Assembly (NCBI GenBank): GCA_023053575.1 | Contig: JAKZAP010000021.1 | Location: forward strand, 9,052,212-9,116,211 | Direction of reading: 5' to 3' | DNA from: Branchinecta lynchi | Lineage: Eukaryota > Arthropoda > Branchiopoda > Anostraca > Branchinectidae | DNA: 64,000 bases | Shown: positions 28,783-38,680 of the stretch, piece after piece | Numbering within the stretch: the first letter of the stretch is position 1 | How the letters are laid out: each line of letters starts with the position of its first letter | The notes under the pieces: model-generated | Told to the model about the DNA's origin: nothing | What the model saw: only the letters and a program-made list of their open reading frames with translations | Database searches by the model: none | Program-made: the position numbers and the translations under genes

Positions 28783-31514
28783 GTGTTTACAGAGCATGCA
28801 AGCGCCTTTCGAAAGGTTCTAAGGACATATCGTCTACACCCAGGAGCAATGTTTGAAGGAGCCAGAGCTGGAGATCTGGTGAATCAGCTACGCGAAACAA
28901 TTCGTGGTATATTGGAAAGTATCCAGACTGAGCAGAGAGCAGGTTTGCGTTTTCAAATTTGTGTTAACGCACAATTTAAGAAGTTATGTGAGAATGTTAT
29001 CGAAGTTCCACTGTGGTCTTTCATGGAACGATTTTATATGGGTTCCGATGTTGGTGAGATTATTGACGCGTGTTTGCGAAAAATTAACGAATCTGCTGAA
29101 AAATTTTCAGGGGCAGGCAGTGGATTTATTTTTCAAGGTGTTCTTTCTTTTGATTTGTATGTGGGTACTGCGGGTGACGATTTTCCTTTGCCTGTAGGCA
29201 CGAAAGGTCCTCCAATCCCAAAAGATTTGCAAAAGAAAAGGGCATTAATCCGGTTTCGCTTTGACCAGTCTGAACAATGTTTCATGTGGGCTGTTTTAGC
29301 TTCGGGTCATGAGATAACAAGAGATGAATCGCCAAAGTTTAGTTTAGAGAGTCTAAACATTTTGGGGTTAACAAATGGTGGGATATTCCCAACAGTTACT
29401 TTTAACTGTTTTGAAAATTCGTGGCCAATAAAGATCAAAGACATAAAAAAGTGGGAGAAAGAAAACGAGGCTGCAGGTGTGGGGGTTGTTATTTTGAGGG
29501 ATGACGAACTTGATAAACTAACACACACAGTCCGTGTCCCTTCAGTTCCAAATGTCAAATACCCTGTTTATCTTTTGTATGGGGAACATAAGGAAAAAGC
29601 TCATTTTTGGCCGATTGTCTCCCTATCGCGTTTACTTCGGTACAAACAATGCTCTGAGCGTTATTACTGTCATTATTGCCTGTCGTCTCATACAAAGGTT
29701 GAACTTAGGGACGAACATGCTCGCTTCTGTTCGACCCATGGAATGCAAAGGGTTTCTCTTCCCTCCCAAGAGGAGAATACATTGGAGTTTACTAATCACC
29801 ACCACAAAATTCAGATGGAGTATCGTATTTTTGCTGATTTTGAGTCCGTGCTTAAACCTCTCGAAGATCCTCTCCAACCCTCTCTGACTTCCGAACATGT
29901 CCCTGCTGCTTTTGGTTTTGCTGTCATTGGTCGCGATAAGAAACTTGTTACTTATAAGGAGGATTACGGTGAAGGTTGTCATGTAAGGGGTTTGAAACTT
30001 CTTATGGGCGAAGTAGAGTTGTGCATAGATAAGGTACGACAGACTTATAACGATATGGTTATTACCGAGGCTGACCATGATAAGATTGTCTCTGATACTT
30101 GTTGGATCTGTCGAAAGAAGCTAATGAAGACCCCTCGCGAAAACCTGGTAAATATAAGAAGAATTCTGTTCACAGAGATCATGACCATTATACCGAAGGT
30201 CCAAATTTTAGAGGGAATTCTCATGGGTATTGCAACCTCCGTTTGTCCTTCAAGAAAAAACAGATTCCTGTGGGCTTTCACAATCTGTCCTACGACATCA
30301 AACACGTGCTTTCCGGTCTCTCTGTCCTGGAACAGGAAAATTATATTTCTTCTGGGATCAAGTATGAGATTATTTCCAAGACTAGTGAGCAGTTCCTAAT
30401 GTTATCAGTTTCTTGGACAAGACCTAATGTTAGGGGTGGGTTTGAAAAGTATGGCATGCAGCTGTATGATACTTTTTCGTTTCTTTCGAAATCACTTGAC
30501 ACTCTCATCAAAGTTCAAAAACAAGATGATCCACAGAGCTTTACCATATTGCGTCAGATGTTTCCAGATGATGAAAAATATGCTTTGCTTACCCAAAAGG
30601 GTGTATTCTGCTATTCCTATCTTGACAGCTTTGACAAGTTTCGGGACGCTTCCCTCCCACCGAAAGAAATGTTTAAAAACGATTTGATTGACGAACACAT
30701 TTCAGATAAAGAATACGTTTTTGCAGAAACAGTTTGGAACAAATTCTCTTGTTCCACCTTGCTTGACTATACTCTAGTTTATCTCAAGTCTGACGTACTT
30801 TGTCTTAGCGATGTTTTTATGAAATTTGCTCAAGATTTTTACGAACTGTATGAACTTGAAGTAAATTGCTACTTGAGTATGCCTTCTCTTTGCTATGATT
30901 TGATGCTTAAGATGACCAACGTTCGAATCGAGTTGTTAACTGACCAGTTAGCCTATCTTTTTATTGAAGCTTCGATTCTTGGTGGTTTGACTTTCCTCAA
31001 CCAAAGACATGTTAAATGTGATCCTAATGATGAAAATGATGCAAGGGTAGGTCTTTCCTTGGACGCAAACGGCCTTTATGCCGACGCGATGACACGCCAT
31101 CTACCGGTCGGTGGAGCAAAATGGGTTGAGCGGGAGCTATGGCCGGATTTCCGGACGGTTCCGGACGATGGACCGCACGGGTGGTTTGTTGAGATTACGG
31201 GCTCCATGCCTGAGAACTTGCATGATCTCTATCAGGATTTCCCCTTTCCCGTGAACAAGTTTAAAGTGAAATTTGAGGAGCTCTCACCCTTTAATCAACG
31301 TAGGATTCTCGAAGATAAGGTCCCTTGGTCGGAAGCGGAAAAACTGATTGGATGTTTCAAACCTCATGAATGTTTAATTGTCCATCACACGTATTTGAAA
31401 TGGATTCTGAATCATGGTTTTCATTTGCAGAAGATTCACAGGGTTATGCAGTTTGCCCAAAAACCATACTTGGCAGACTATATCAATCATCTCTACAAAA
31501 TAATCCGACCCTAG
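28783..31514 (+). pseudogene. Protein-primed DNA polymerase B (DNA_pol_B_2), left arm: frameshifted and truncated
   Basis: It follows the acceptor ...TTTTTTTAG at 28782 and continues in phase from exon 2. The frame matches the right-arm copy for 447 residues, including ExoI (RIFADFESVLKP), then a one-base deletion at 30125 (CTAATGAAG versus CTAATTGAAG) causes a shift and a stop at 30399. The remaining sequence continues in another frame with ExoII (FHNLSYD), ExoIII (YLKSDVL) and motif A (DANGLYADAM). It then reaches the fold-back junction at 31490 and stops at 31514. Motifs B and C are absent because the loop belongs to the other copy. It cannot make an active polymerase. Confidence 0.88.
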
Positions 31515-34500
31515 TTCATTTTTTAGTCTGCCCAGTTCATTCTTTTTGTTTGTCTTAACAAGATGAGCATGTTCTGGGGCCGTCAGATTCGAGAAATCAA
31601 TAATGTCTCGAAGCTCAGGCTGATTAAACACAGTGGTCCAACAAACGCCTCGGGGGACAGGGATTGTCACGATCAAACTATCGGTATCGGAATACACCAG
31701 TTTAGGCATGCCGACAATACCTAACCTAGCTGATAGAGGGCGATCCGGGGAAAGGAAAGGTTTCATAAGCTTGTCCCAGTAGAATTCCGCCATGATTGTT
31801 TTCGAAATACCAAGAATCGCCGAACCAGCCATGAGATGGTTATCCAAGAAAACATGCTTCTTTTTCCTATACATCACAGCTAGGTTCTCGCTGATGATTG
31901 TGAAAGAATCAATGTTTCCATCCCTCAAAAGCTTCTTTGCCTTTTTACCATTGTTCACAATAGTGCAACTGCTGTGTTTTCTATTATTTTGCAATGTCTT
32001 CCCGTAAATAGCATTGTTGCAAAGCTTGTATAGTTCAGATTTACATGATTCTGTGGTTTCAGCCCGTTTCTGAATGAAATGATTGATATAGTCTGCCAAG
32101 TATGGTTTTTGGGCAAACTGCATAACCCTGTGAATCTTCTGCAAATGAAAACCATGATTCAGAATCCATTTCAAATACGTGTGATGGACAATTAAACATT
32201 CATGAGGTTTGAAACATCCAATCAGTTTTTCCGCTTCCGACCAAGGGACCTTATCTTCGAGAATCCTACGTTGATTAAAGGGTGAGAGCTCCTCAAATTT
32301 CACTTTAAACTTGTTCACGGGAAAGGGGAAATCCTGATAGAGATCATGCAAGTTCTCAGGCATGGAGCCCGTAATCTCAACAAACCACCCGTGCGGTCCA
32401 TCGTCCGGAACCGTCCGGAAATCCGGCCATAGCTCCCGCTCAACCCATTTTGCTCCACCGACCGGTAGATGGCGTGTCATCGCGTCGGCATAAAGGCCGT
32501 TTGCGTCCAAGGAAAGACCTACCCTTGCATCATTTTCATCATTAGGATCACATTTAACATGTCTTTGGTTGAGGAAAGTCAAACCACCAAGAATCGAAGC
32601 TTCAATAAAAAGATAGGCTAACTGGTCAGTTAACAACTCGATTCGAACGATGGTCATCTTAAGCATCAAATCATAGCAAAGAGAAGGCATACTCAAGTAG
32701 CAATTTACTTCAAGTTCATACAGTTCGTAAAAATCTTGAGCAAATTTCATAAAAACATCGCTAAGACAAAGTACGTCAGACTTGAGATAAACTAGAGTAT
32801 AGTCAAGCAAGGTGGAACAAGAGAATTTGTTCCAAACTGTTTCTGCAAAAACGTATTCTTTATCTGAAATGTGTTCGTCAATCAAATCGTTTTTAAACAT
32901 TTCTTTCGGTGGGAGGGAAGCGTCCCGAAACTTGTCAAAGCTGTCAAGATAGGAATAGCAGAATACACCCTTTTGGGTAAGCAAAGCATATTTTTCATCA
33001 TCTGGAAACATCTGACGCAATATGGTAAAGCTCTGTGGATCATCTTGTTTTTGAACTTTGATGAGAGTGTCAAGTGATTTCGAAAGAAACGAAAAAGTAT
33101 CATACAGCTGCATGCCATACTTTTCAAACCCACCCCTAACATTAGGTCTTGTCCAAGAAACTGATAACATTAGGAACTGCTCACTAGTCTTGGAAATAAT
33201 CTCATACTTGATCCCAGAAGAAATATAATTTTCCTGTTCCAGGACAGAGAGACCGGAAAGCACGTGTTTGATGTCGTAGGACAGATTGTGAAAGCCCACA
33301 GGAATCTGTTTTTTCTTGAAGGACAAACGGAGGTTGCAATACCCATGAGAATTCCCTCTAAAATTTGGACCTTCGGTATAATGGTCATGATCTCTGTGAA
33401 CAGAATTCTTCTTATATTTACCAGGTTTTCGCGAGGGGTCTTCAATTAGCTTCTTTCGACAGATCCAACAAGTATCAGAGACAATCTTATCATGGTCAGC
33501 CTCGGTAATAACCATATCGTTATAAGTCTGTCGTACCTTATCTATGCACAACTCTACTTCGCCCATAAGAAGTTTCAAACCCCTTACATGACAACCTTCA
33601 CCGTAATCCTCCTTATAAGTAACAAGTTTCTTATCGCGACCAATGACAGCAAAACCAAAAGCAGCAGGGACATGTTCGGAAGTCAGAGAGGGTTGGAGAG
33701 GATCTTCGAGAGGTTTAAGCACGGACTCAAAATCAGCAAAAATACGATACTCCATCTGAATTTTGTGGTGGTGATTAGTAAACTCCAATGTATTCTCCTC
33801 TTGGGAGGGAAGAGAAACCCTTTGCATTCCATGGGTCGAACAGAAGCGAGCATGTTCGTCCCTAAGTTCAACCTTTGTATGAGACGACAGGCAATAATGA
33901 CAGTAATAACGCTCAGAGCATTGTTTGTACCGAAGTAAACGCGATAGGGAGACAATCGGCCAAAAATGAGCTTTTTCCTTATGTTCCCCATACAAAAGAT
34001 AAACAGGGTATTTGACATTTGGAACTGAAGGGACACGGACTGTGTGTGTTAGTTTATCAAGTTCGTCATCCCTCAAAATAACAACCCCCACACCTGCAGC
34101 CTCGTTTTCTTTCTCCCACTTTTTTATGTCTTTGATCTTTATTGGCCACGAATTTTCAAAACAGTTAAAAGTAACTGTTGGGAATATCCCACCATTTGTT
34201 AACCCCAAAATGTTTAGACTCTCTAAACTAAACTTTGGCGATTCATCTCTTGTTATCTCATGACCCGAAGCTAAAACAGCCCACATGAAACATTGTTCAG
34301 ACTGGTCAAAGCGAAACCGGATTAATGCCCTTTTCTTTTGCAAATCTTTTGGGATTGGAGGACCTTTCGTGCCTACAGGCAAAGGAAAATCGTCACCCGC
34401 AGTACCCACATACAAATCAAAAGAAAGAACACCTTGAAAAATAAATCCACTGCCTGCCCCTGAAAATTTTTCAGCAGATTCGTTAATTTTTCGCAAACAC

Positions 34501-34787
34501 GCGTCAATAATCTCACCAACATCGGAACCCATATAAAATCGTTCCATGAAAGACCACAGTGGAACTTCGATAACATTCTCACATAACTTCTTAAATTGTG
34601 CGTTAACACAAATTTGAAAACGCAAACCTGCTCTCTGCTCAGTCTGGATACTTTCCAATATACCACGAATTGTTTCGCGTAGCTGATTCACCAGATCTCC
34701 AGCTCTGGCTCCTTCAAACATTGCTCCTGGGTGTAGACGATATGTCCTTAGAACCTTTCGAAAGGCGCTTGCATGCTCTGTAAACAC
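31374..34787 (-). CDS. Protein-primed DNA polymerase B (DNA_pol_B_2), right arm: all six motifs, C-terminus lost
   Basis: The open exon has 1137 codons. Its polymerase-derived part is residues 1 to about 1099 (34787 to 31491). Landmarks: a Cys-rich pair YYCHYC/CSTHG near 295-319; ExoI D352/E354; an inserted EndoVII/HNH-like zinc motif (CWICRKK ... HRDHDHYTEG ... HGYCN, 440-484); ExoII HNLSYD (500-505); ExoIII Y667-x3-D671; motif A SLDANGLY (D761); motif B KLCNNAIYGK (921-930); motif C YSDTDS (D1034, D1036). After GRLKNELGSDYFVE the frame runs into antisense of the other arm, so the last 38 residues are junk. The K-x-Y/thumb region that normally follows is missing. In Polintons this enzyme copies the linear genome from terminal-protein primers. 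Activity of this truncated form is doubtful. Confidence 0.88.
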   Translation of the reverse strand: MFTEHASAFRKVLRTYRLHPGAMFEGARAGDLVNQLRETIRGILESIQTEQRAGLRFQICVNAQFKKLCENVIEVPLWSFMERFYMGSDVGEIIDACLRKINESAEKFSGAGSGFIFQGVLSFDLYVGTAGDDFPLPVGTKGPPIPKDLQKKRALIRFRFDQSEQCFMWAVLASGHEITRDESPKFSLESLNILGLTNGGIFPTVTFNCFENSWPIKIKDIKKWEKENEAAGVGVVILRDDELDKLTHTVRVPSVPNVKYPVYLLYGEHKEKAHFWPIVSLSRLLRYKQCSERYYCHYCLSSHTKVELRDEHARFCSTHGMQRVSLPSQEENTLEFTNHHHKIQMEYRIFADFESVLKPLEDPLQPSLTSEHVPAAFGFAVIGRDKKLVTYKEDYGEGCHVRGLKLLMGEVELCIDKVRQTYNDMVITEADHDKIVSDTCWICRKKLIEDPSRKPGKYKKNSVHRDHDHYTEGPNFRGNSHGYCNLRLSFKKKQIPVGFHNLSYDIKHVLSGLSVLEQENYISSGIKYEIISKTSEQFLMLSVSWTRPNVRGGFEKYGMQLYDTFSFLSKSLDTLIKVQKQDDPQSFTILRQMFPDDEKYALLTQKGVFCYSYLDSFDKFRDASLPPKEMFKNDLIDEHISDKEYVFAETVWNKFSCSTLLDYTLVYLKSDVLCLSDVFMKFAQDFYELYELEVNCYLSMPSLCYDLMLKMTIVRIELLTDQLAYLFIEASILGGLTFLNQRHVKCDPNDENDARVGLSLDANGLYADAMTRHLPVGGAKWVERELWPDFRTVPDDGPHGWFVEITGSMPENLHDLYQDFPFPVNKFKVKFEELSPFNQRRILEDKVPWSEAEKLIGCFKPHECLIVHHTYLKWILNHGFHLQKIHRVMQFAQKPYLADYINHFIQKRAETTESCKSELYKLCNNAIYGKTLQNNRKHSSCTIVNNGKKAKKLLRDGNIDSFTIISENLAVMYRKKKHVFLDNHLMAGSAILGISKTIMAEFYWDKLMKPFLSPDRPLSARLGIVGMPKLVYSDTDSLIVTIPVPRGVCWTTVFNQPELRDIIDFSNLTAPEHAHLVKTNKKNELGRLKNELGSDYFVEMIDIVCQVWFLGKLHNPVNLLQMKTMIQNPFQIRVMDN
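31491..32078 (-). other. Unique loop at the centre of the palindrome (fold-back junction)
   Basis: 588 bp are present once. Read on the - strand it is the uninterrupted continuation of the right-arm polymerase (motifs B and C). It ends at 31491, where the strand continues straight into the reverse complement of the left arm (ATGATTGATATAGTCTGCC). The arms part company exactly after TATATCAATCAT. One arm is thus colinear with the loop and the other is a re-copied strand. This is the geometry expected when a nascent 3' end folds back and primes on itself 588 nt upstream. Confidence 0.85.
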
Positions 34788-34964
34788 CTAAAAAAAGATA
34801 TAGTTAAAATTTGTTAAGAGAAAAAAGCAGAAAAACACCTAAAAAAAGATATAGTTAAAATTTGTTAAAAGAAAAAAAATCAAAAAGAAAAAAAAATCAA
34901 AAAATATCAAAAAAAAAAAAAAAAAAAAAAATTCCTAAATGCTAAAATCTAAATTTACAGATGG

Positions 34965-35105
34965 AAAACTAAAAACCCTAAAATGGAAATCCCAAATACG
35001 GAAAATCCTAAAAATGGAAATCCCAAATACAGAAAATCCTAAAAATGGAAATCCCAAATACTGAAAATCCTAAAAATGGAAATCCCAAATACGGAAAAAT
35101 CCTAA
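34965..35105 (-). repeat. 30-bp tandem repeat in intron 2 (right arm)
   Basis: Mirror copy of 28462-28605, flanked by a long A-tract at 34904-34930 that differs by one base in length from its partner T-tract. Confidence 0.8.
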
Positions 35106-35418
35106 ATGCTAAAATTTGAAAGTGAAAACCAAAAATCTTAAATGCTAAAAACTAAAAACCGATTGCATGTTTGATTCCTTTCCACAGTGTTGACCCAGGA
35201 GACCATCTGAAGAGAATCCTTTGCCAAGAACGTCCGAAATATTGCTGCCAAATCATCATAGCTAACATACCAAAAATTATACATTAACCGAATCGTAAAT
35301 AATTTGGAACAGAAAAAGCTTGAAAAAAGAAGAGGGAAAAGGAACCGGTGACGAGTTTCAAGAATGGAGAATAAAATGGAAGAAAACGGTGAAAACATTA
35401 AAAATAAATTTTACTTGC

Positions 35419-36461
35419 CGGAAGAGGTTCTGGTTCTGGAGATTCAGGTATAACATCCAACGAAGATGGAATTCGCTGAGCTTCAAACGAGACAGGTCTT
35501 TCAGGACTTTCAATCGCGAGAAGCCCACCTCCAGTCTGGTTTAAGGGTTCACATTCCTGTCGGAACAGATCCTCGTCAAACTCGAAATCCGACCAGTCCG
35601 AAATATCCAAGGTACGTTGTGAGGGTGTGTTTATTGGCGAAAATCGCGCCTCTTCCAGTTCTTGGGGTGTGGTGGGGAGAGGAGTACTGCAGGCTTGCGG
35701 TTCTAGCCTGGCCCGCTTTGTTTGAACTTCTTCTTCTTTTTCTCGAATACGTTTCGATACTCGAAGCAGACACCCTTCATCCTAAAAAGAAATGAAAACG
35801 TGTTATAAATCTTATACATATGTCTCTGTAACGGTTTGGAATAGTGTTAAGTTCTACTTTAAGGGTTGGATATGATTTAATTACTTTTCCATTCTAGTTT
35901 GAGGATTATGTATAATTAAAATAGTGTTAAGTTCTACTTTAAGGGGTTGATATAATTTAATTAGTGGTAACTTCTATTTTAAAGGTTCGATATGGATCTT
36001 AGTACTAGTTTAAATATTTTAAATTCTTAGTTCTAAGTGCTAAGATAGTTCCCGTCGGTAGTGCGATAACACGGCGCGGAAAACGTAGAAATCAGTGTAG
36101 TGTCGTCAGAATCGATCGCGTGAAAATCATACCTAGGGATCGAACGATTATGAAAGCATAACTTAAACGCTAATTAGTTTTAATAACTTACATCGCAATC
36201 ATCATAGGAAACGTTGTTTAAATCCAGTTCTGTTCCGGCAAACGGGTCACATGCTTCGTCTTCTCCCATTGTTCTGTCGTATTGCGGTAAAATGTTTGTC
36301 ATGTAATTCTGACCCTCCTCAGTTTCCATGAACTCAGCAAAACTGTCTTGTTCCATTTCACGCTGTCTTTCATATTGTGGTAAAGTATTTAACAGATAAT
36401 TCTGGCCGTCCTCACTTTCGAGAAATTCACAAAAACTATCGTCAGATTCGTTCACCTCCAT
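35419..36461 (-). CDS. Exons 1 and 2 of the polymerase gene, right arm
   Basis: Exon 1 is 36461-36192 and exon 2 is 35781-35419 on the - strand, with the same GT donor, AG acceptor and GC donor as the left copy. The encoded acidic repeat (GQNY-LPQY twice) and linker are identical to the left arm as far as I compared. They feed in phase into the polymerase exon at 34787. This copy leads to the less damaged polymerase. Confidence 0.65.
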
Positions 36462-36956
36462 AGTTGAGGTTTCTCAGGCAACTGAAGCATATTTCCCAAA
36501 AGCCAGGTGCGGGGATTGGGGTGTTTGCCAATTAACAGCTTGTCTATGGCAAGTGTCAGAAAGGGGACATTTCATCACCATCTGTGCAAACCCATATTCC
36601 AAGCGACACAAAGGAGATGGTGCAAACGCAAACATTTCATCACCATCTGTGCAAAGTCCAAGCGACACAAAGAAAACGATCCGTAGGAAACCAGACATTT
36701 CATCACCATCATATTTTTTATCATCGTACCAACTAGTTTAGTTATATTCTTACCATCACACTAATTAGTTTAACTATAATATATAACAGAAGGATAATCC
36801 CCTACTACCATATACTAGAAGGGGGGAAGGGGGAGATGGGGAACCCCTTAGCATCTTAGTAACCTGACCTCCCATATAACCGAGCGTAGTCAGGCCGCCC
36901 TAACCAAGCATAGTCAGTCTAACCTAACCGAGCGTAGTAAGTCCGCCTTGAATCCC

Positions 36957-37039
36957 TCAGTATACAGAATACCCCAGTATACAGAATGCCCCAGTATACA
37001 GAATGCCCCAGTATACAGAATGCCCCAGTATACAGAATG
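36957..37039 (-). repeat. Subterminal 17-bp tandem repeat, five copies
   Basis: Mirror of 26513-26615 but one unit shorter. This explains the 17-bp difference in arm length. Confidence 0.85.
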
Positions 37040-37067
37040 CCGCTTTATAAGTGCCTAGATAACTACT

Positions 37068-37073
37068 AACTTC
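37068..37073. repeat. Right 6-bp target-site duplication (AACTTC)
   Basis: Exact copy of 26479-26484, directly after the terminal ...GATAACTACT. Confidence 0.93.
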
Positions 37074-38680
37074 GACGGCAATCGATAGCCGCTAATGAGC
37101 TAATCAAAGTATATGACATCCATTTTTGGTAAAAAAAATTCCTTTATGAGATATACCAGTTTGAAAGTTTCAAGGGGTTGACAACTTCAGTAGTAAGGTA
37201 CACACTGAAACCAAAAATAGGCGATACCAGTTGTGAGACATTTAGGGGACTTGTACGCGACAGGCGACTGTTAGCTCATAATCATCTTCGGCAATGAGGG
37301 GTTTGCAGCTCTCGCTAGTTGGCGTACCTGTCATTTGATGAACAATTTGGTTCCCAAATGTAAAACATGCAAGGAACTTGTAAGTAATAATCGGCTGTTA
37401 TGCTACACAAATCTTCAGCGATGAGGGGTTTGCAACTTTTGCTAGTCGGTGTACCCATTATTTTTATCCGGTGAACTTGATGTCTATCACGGGAAAGGGA
37501 CTTGTCAGTAGAATCGGTGCACGAGGGGCTAGAAATTTGTTCAAATTGTTGCACATTGTATTCGATTTATATTAATCTGACGGTAAGAAAGTTTGTATCG
37601 TTGGTCTATCGCTGTAACCTAGGATTTACTGTTAACGCAACGGGTACAAACGATACTGTAATGTAAAACAAGGTAGTTTGGTAATAATTAATAGTGTCAT
37701 CTATGGTATTTTAATCCTAAAAAGTTACGGATAGCTTTATAATACCAACTAGATTATATAGGATATTATTCCAAGTTTTCATCCGTCACGATGTCTACGA
37801 TTGAAAAGGATAAAGTTCAACTGACTGCAAAGTCAATTTAGTCCCTTTTCCGATATGCTTTTGTTGTGGTTAGGGCAATCGATAGCCCTTGAAGAGCTGA
37901 TCAAAATATATGCCATCCATTTTTTTGAACAAAAATCCTTCATGAGATAAACCAGTTTGAAAGTTTCAAGGGGTTGACAACTTCAGGAGTAAGGTACACA
38001 CTGAAACCAAAAATAGGCGATACCAGTTATGAGACATGTAAGGGACTTGTAAGCAACAGTCGACTGTAAGCAACAGTCGACTGTTAGCTCATAATCATCT
38101 TCAGCAACGAGGAGTTTAAAGCTTTTGCTAGTTGGTATACCTGTTATTTGTCTCAGGATATGTATTCGATGGTAAGAACAATTTTGTTCCCAATTGTAAG
38201 ACATGCATGGGACTTGTAAGTAATAATCGGCTTTTATGCTATAATCATCTTCAGCGATGAGGGGTTTGCAACTTTTGATAGCTGGTGTATCCATTATTTG
38301 TTTCCGGTGAATTTGATGTCAATCACGGGAGACGGACTTGTAAGTAAGATCGGTTCACGAGGGGCTAGAAATTTTTGAAAATTGGTGCACATTCTATTCG
38401 ATTTCTGTAAATATGACAGTAAGAAAGTTTGTATCGATGGTCTATCGCTATAACCTAGGATTAACTGTTTACGCAACGGGTACAAACGATACGGTAATGT
38501 AAAACAATAAGGTAGATGTGTAATAATTAATAGTGTCATCTATGGTATTTTAATCCTGAAACGTTACGGATAGCCTTCTTCCGATATTGTTTTGTTGTTG
38601 GTTTTACAACGCTAAAGAACAGCTTTTGATTATGTGATTATTCTTTTTAGAACATACCGTTTTAAAAGCTTCGATAAGTT
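37074..38680 (+). repeat. Degenerate tandem repeat units flanking the palindromic element, right side
   Basis: Two further units (about 37074-37860 and 37870-38680) of the repeat described at 25160. They carry the same CAATCGATAGCC start and TACGATTGAAAAGGATAAAG end. The palindromic element sits at a unit boundary. Confidence 0.8.

Larger units (their letters stand above)
26485..31490 (+). repeat. Left inverted arm (giant TIR)
   Basis: It pairs with 32079-37067. Differences noted by eye: six versus five copies of a 17-bp subterminal repeat, one base in the long T/A homopolymer near 28640/34920, a one-base deletion at 30125 in this arm, and A (30919) versus T. Identity is therefore above 99%. 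Confidence 0.95.
26485..37067. mobile_element. Palindromic Polinton/Maverick-like element carrying only DNA polymerase genes
   Basis: The element is 10,583 bp with 5'-AG...CT-3' termini and a perfect 6-bp TSD. It consists of two inverted arms of about 5.0 kb (26485-31490 and 32079-37067) that are nearly identical, separated by a 588-bp loop. Each arm carries a three-exon gene for a protein-primed family B polymerase, both reading towards the centre. There is no integrase, protease, ATPase or capsid gene. Ordinary Polintons are 15-20 kb with TIRs of a few hundred bp and one polymerase. This looks like a snap-back deletion derivative that was still replicated and integrated, using helper enzymes. 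Confidence 0.93.
32079..37067 (-). repeat. Right inverted arm (giant TIR)
   Basis: Mirror image of 26485-31490; see that entry for the differences. It ends GTGCCTAGATAACTACT directly before the second AACTTC. Confidence 0.95.

Noticed and set aside
31374..31490. C-terminal 38 residues of the right-arm polymerase frame.
   Set aside because: They are antisense of the left arm entered by read-through at the fold-back junction, not polymerase sequence.
28904..34666. Numerous 60-150 codon frames in both arms opposite or out of phase with the polymerase.
   Set aside because: Each has an exact mirror in the other arm and lies inside polymerase exons; shadows of the coding frame.
26485..37067. The palindrome might be a long-read or assembly fold-back artefact.
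   Set aside because: An artefact would also mirror host flank. Here the mirror stops at AG...CT termini with an exact 6-bp TSD in non-mirrored flank, and the arms differ by a repeat unit, two single-base indels and a base change.
25103..38539. Short open frames with ITADYYLQVPC / SKSCKPLIAEDD peptides repeated several times.
   Set aside because: They recur because the tandem repeat units recur; no conserved start, and copies have frameshifts. Kept only as repeats.
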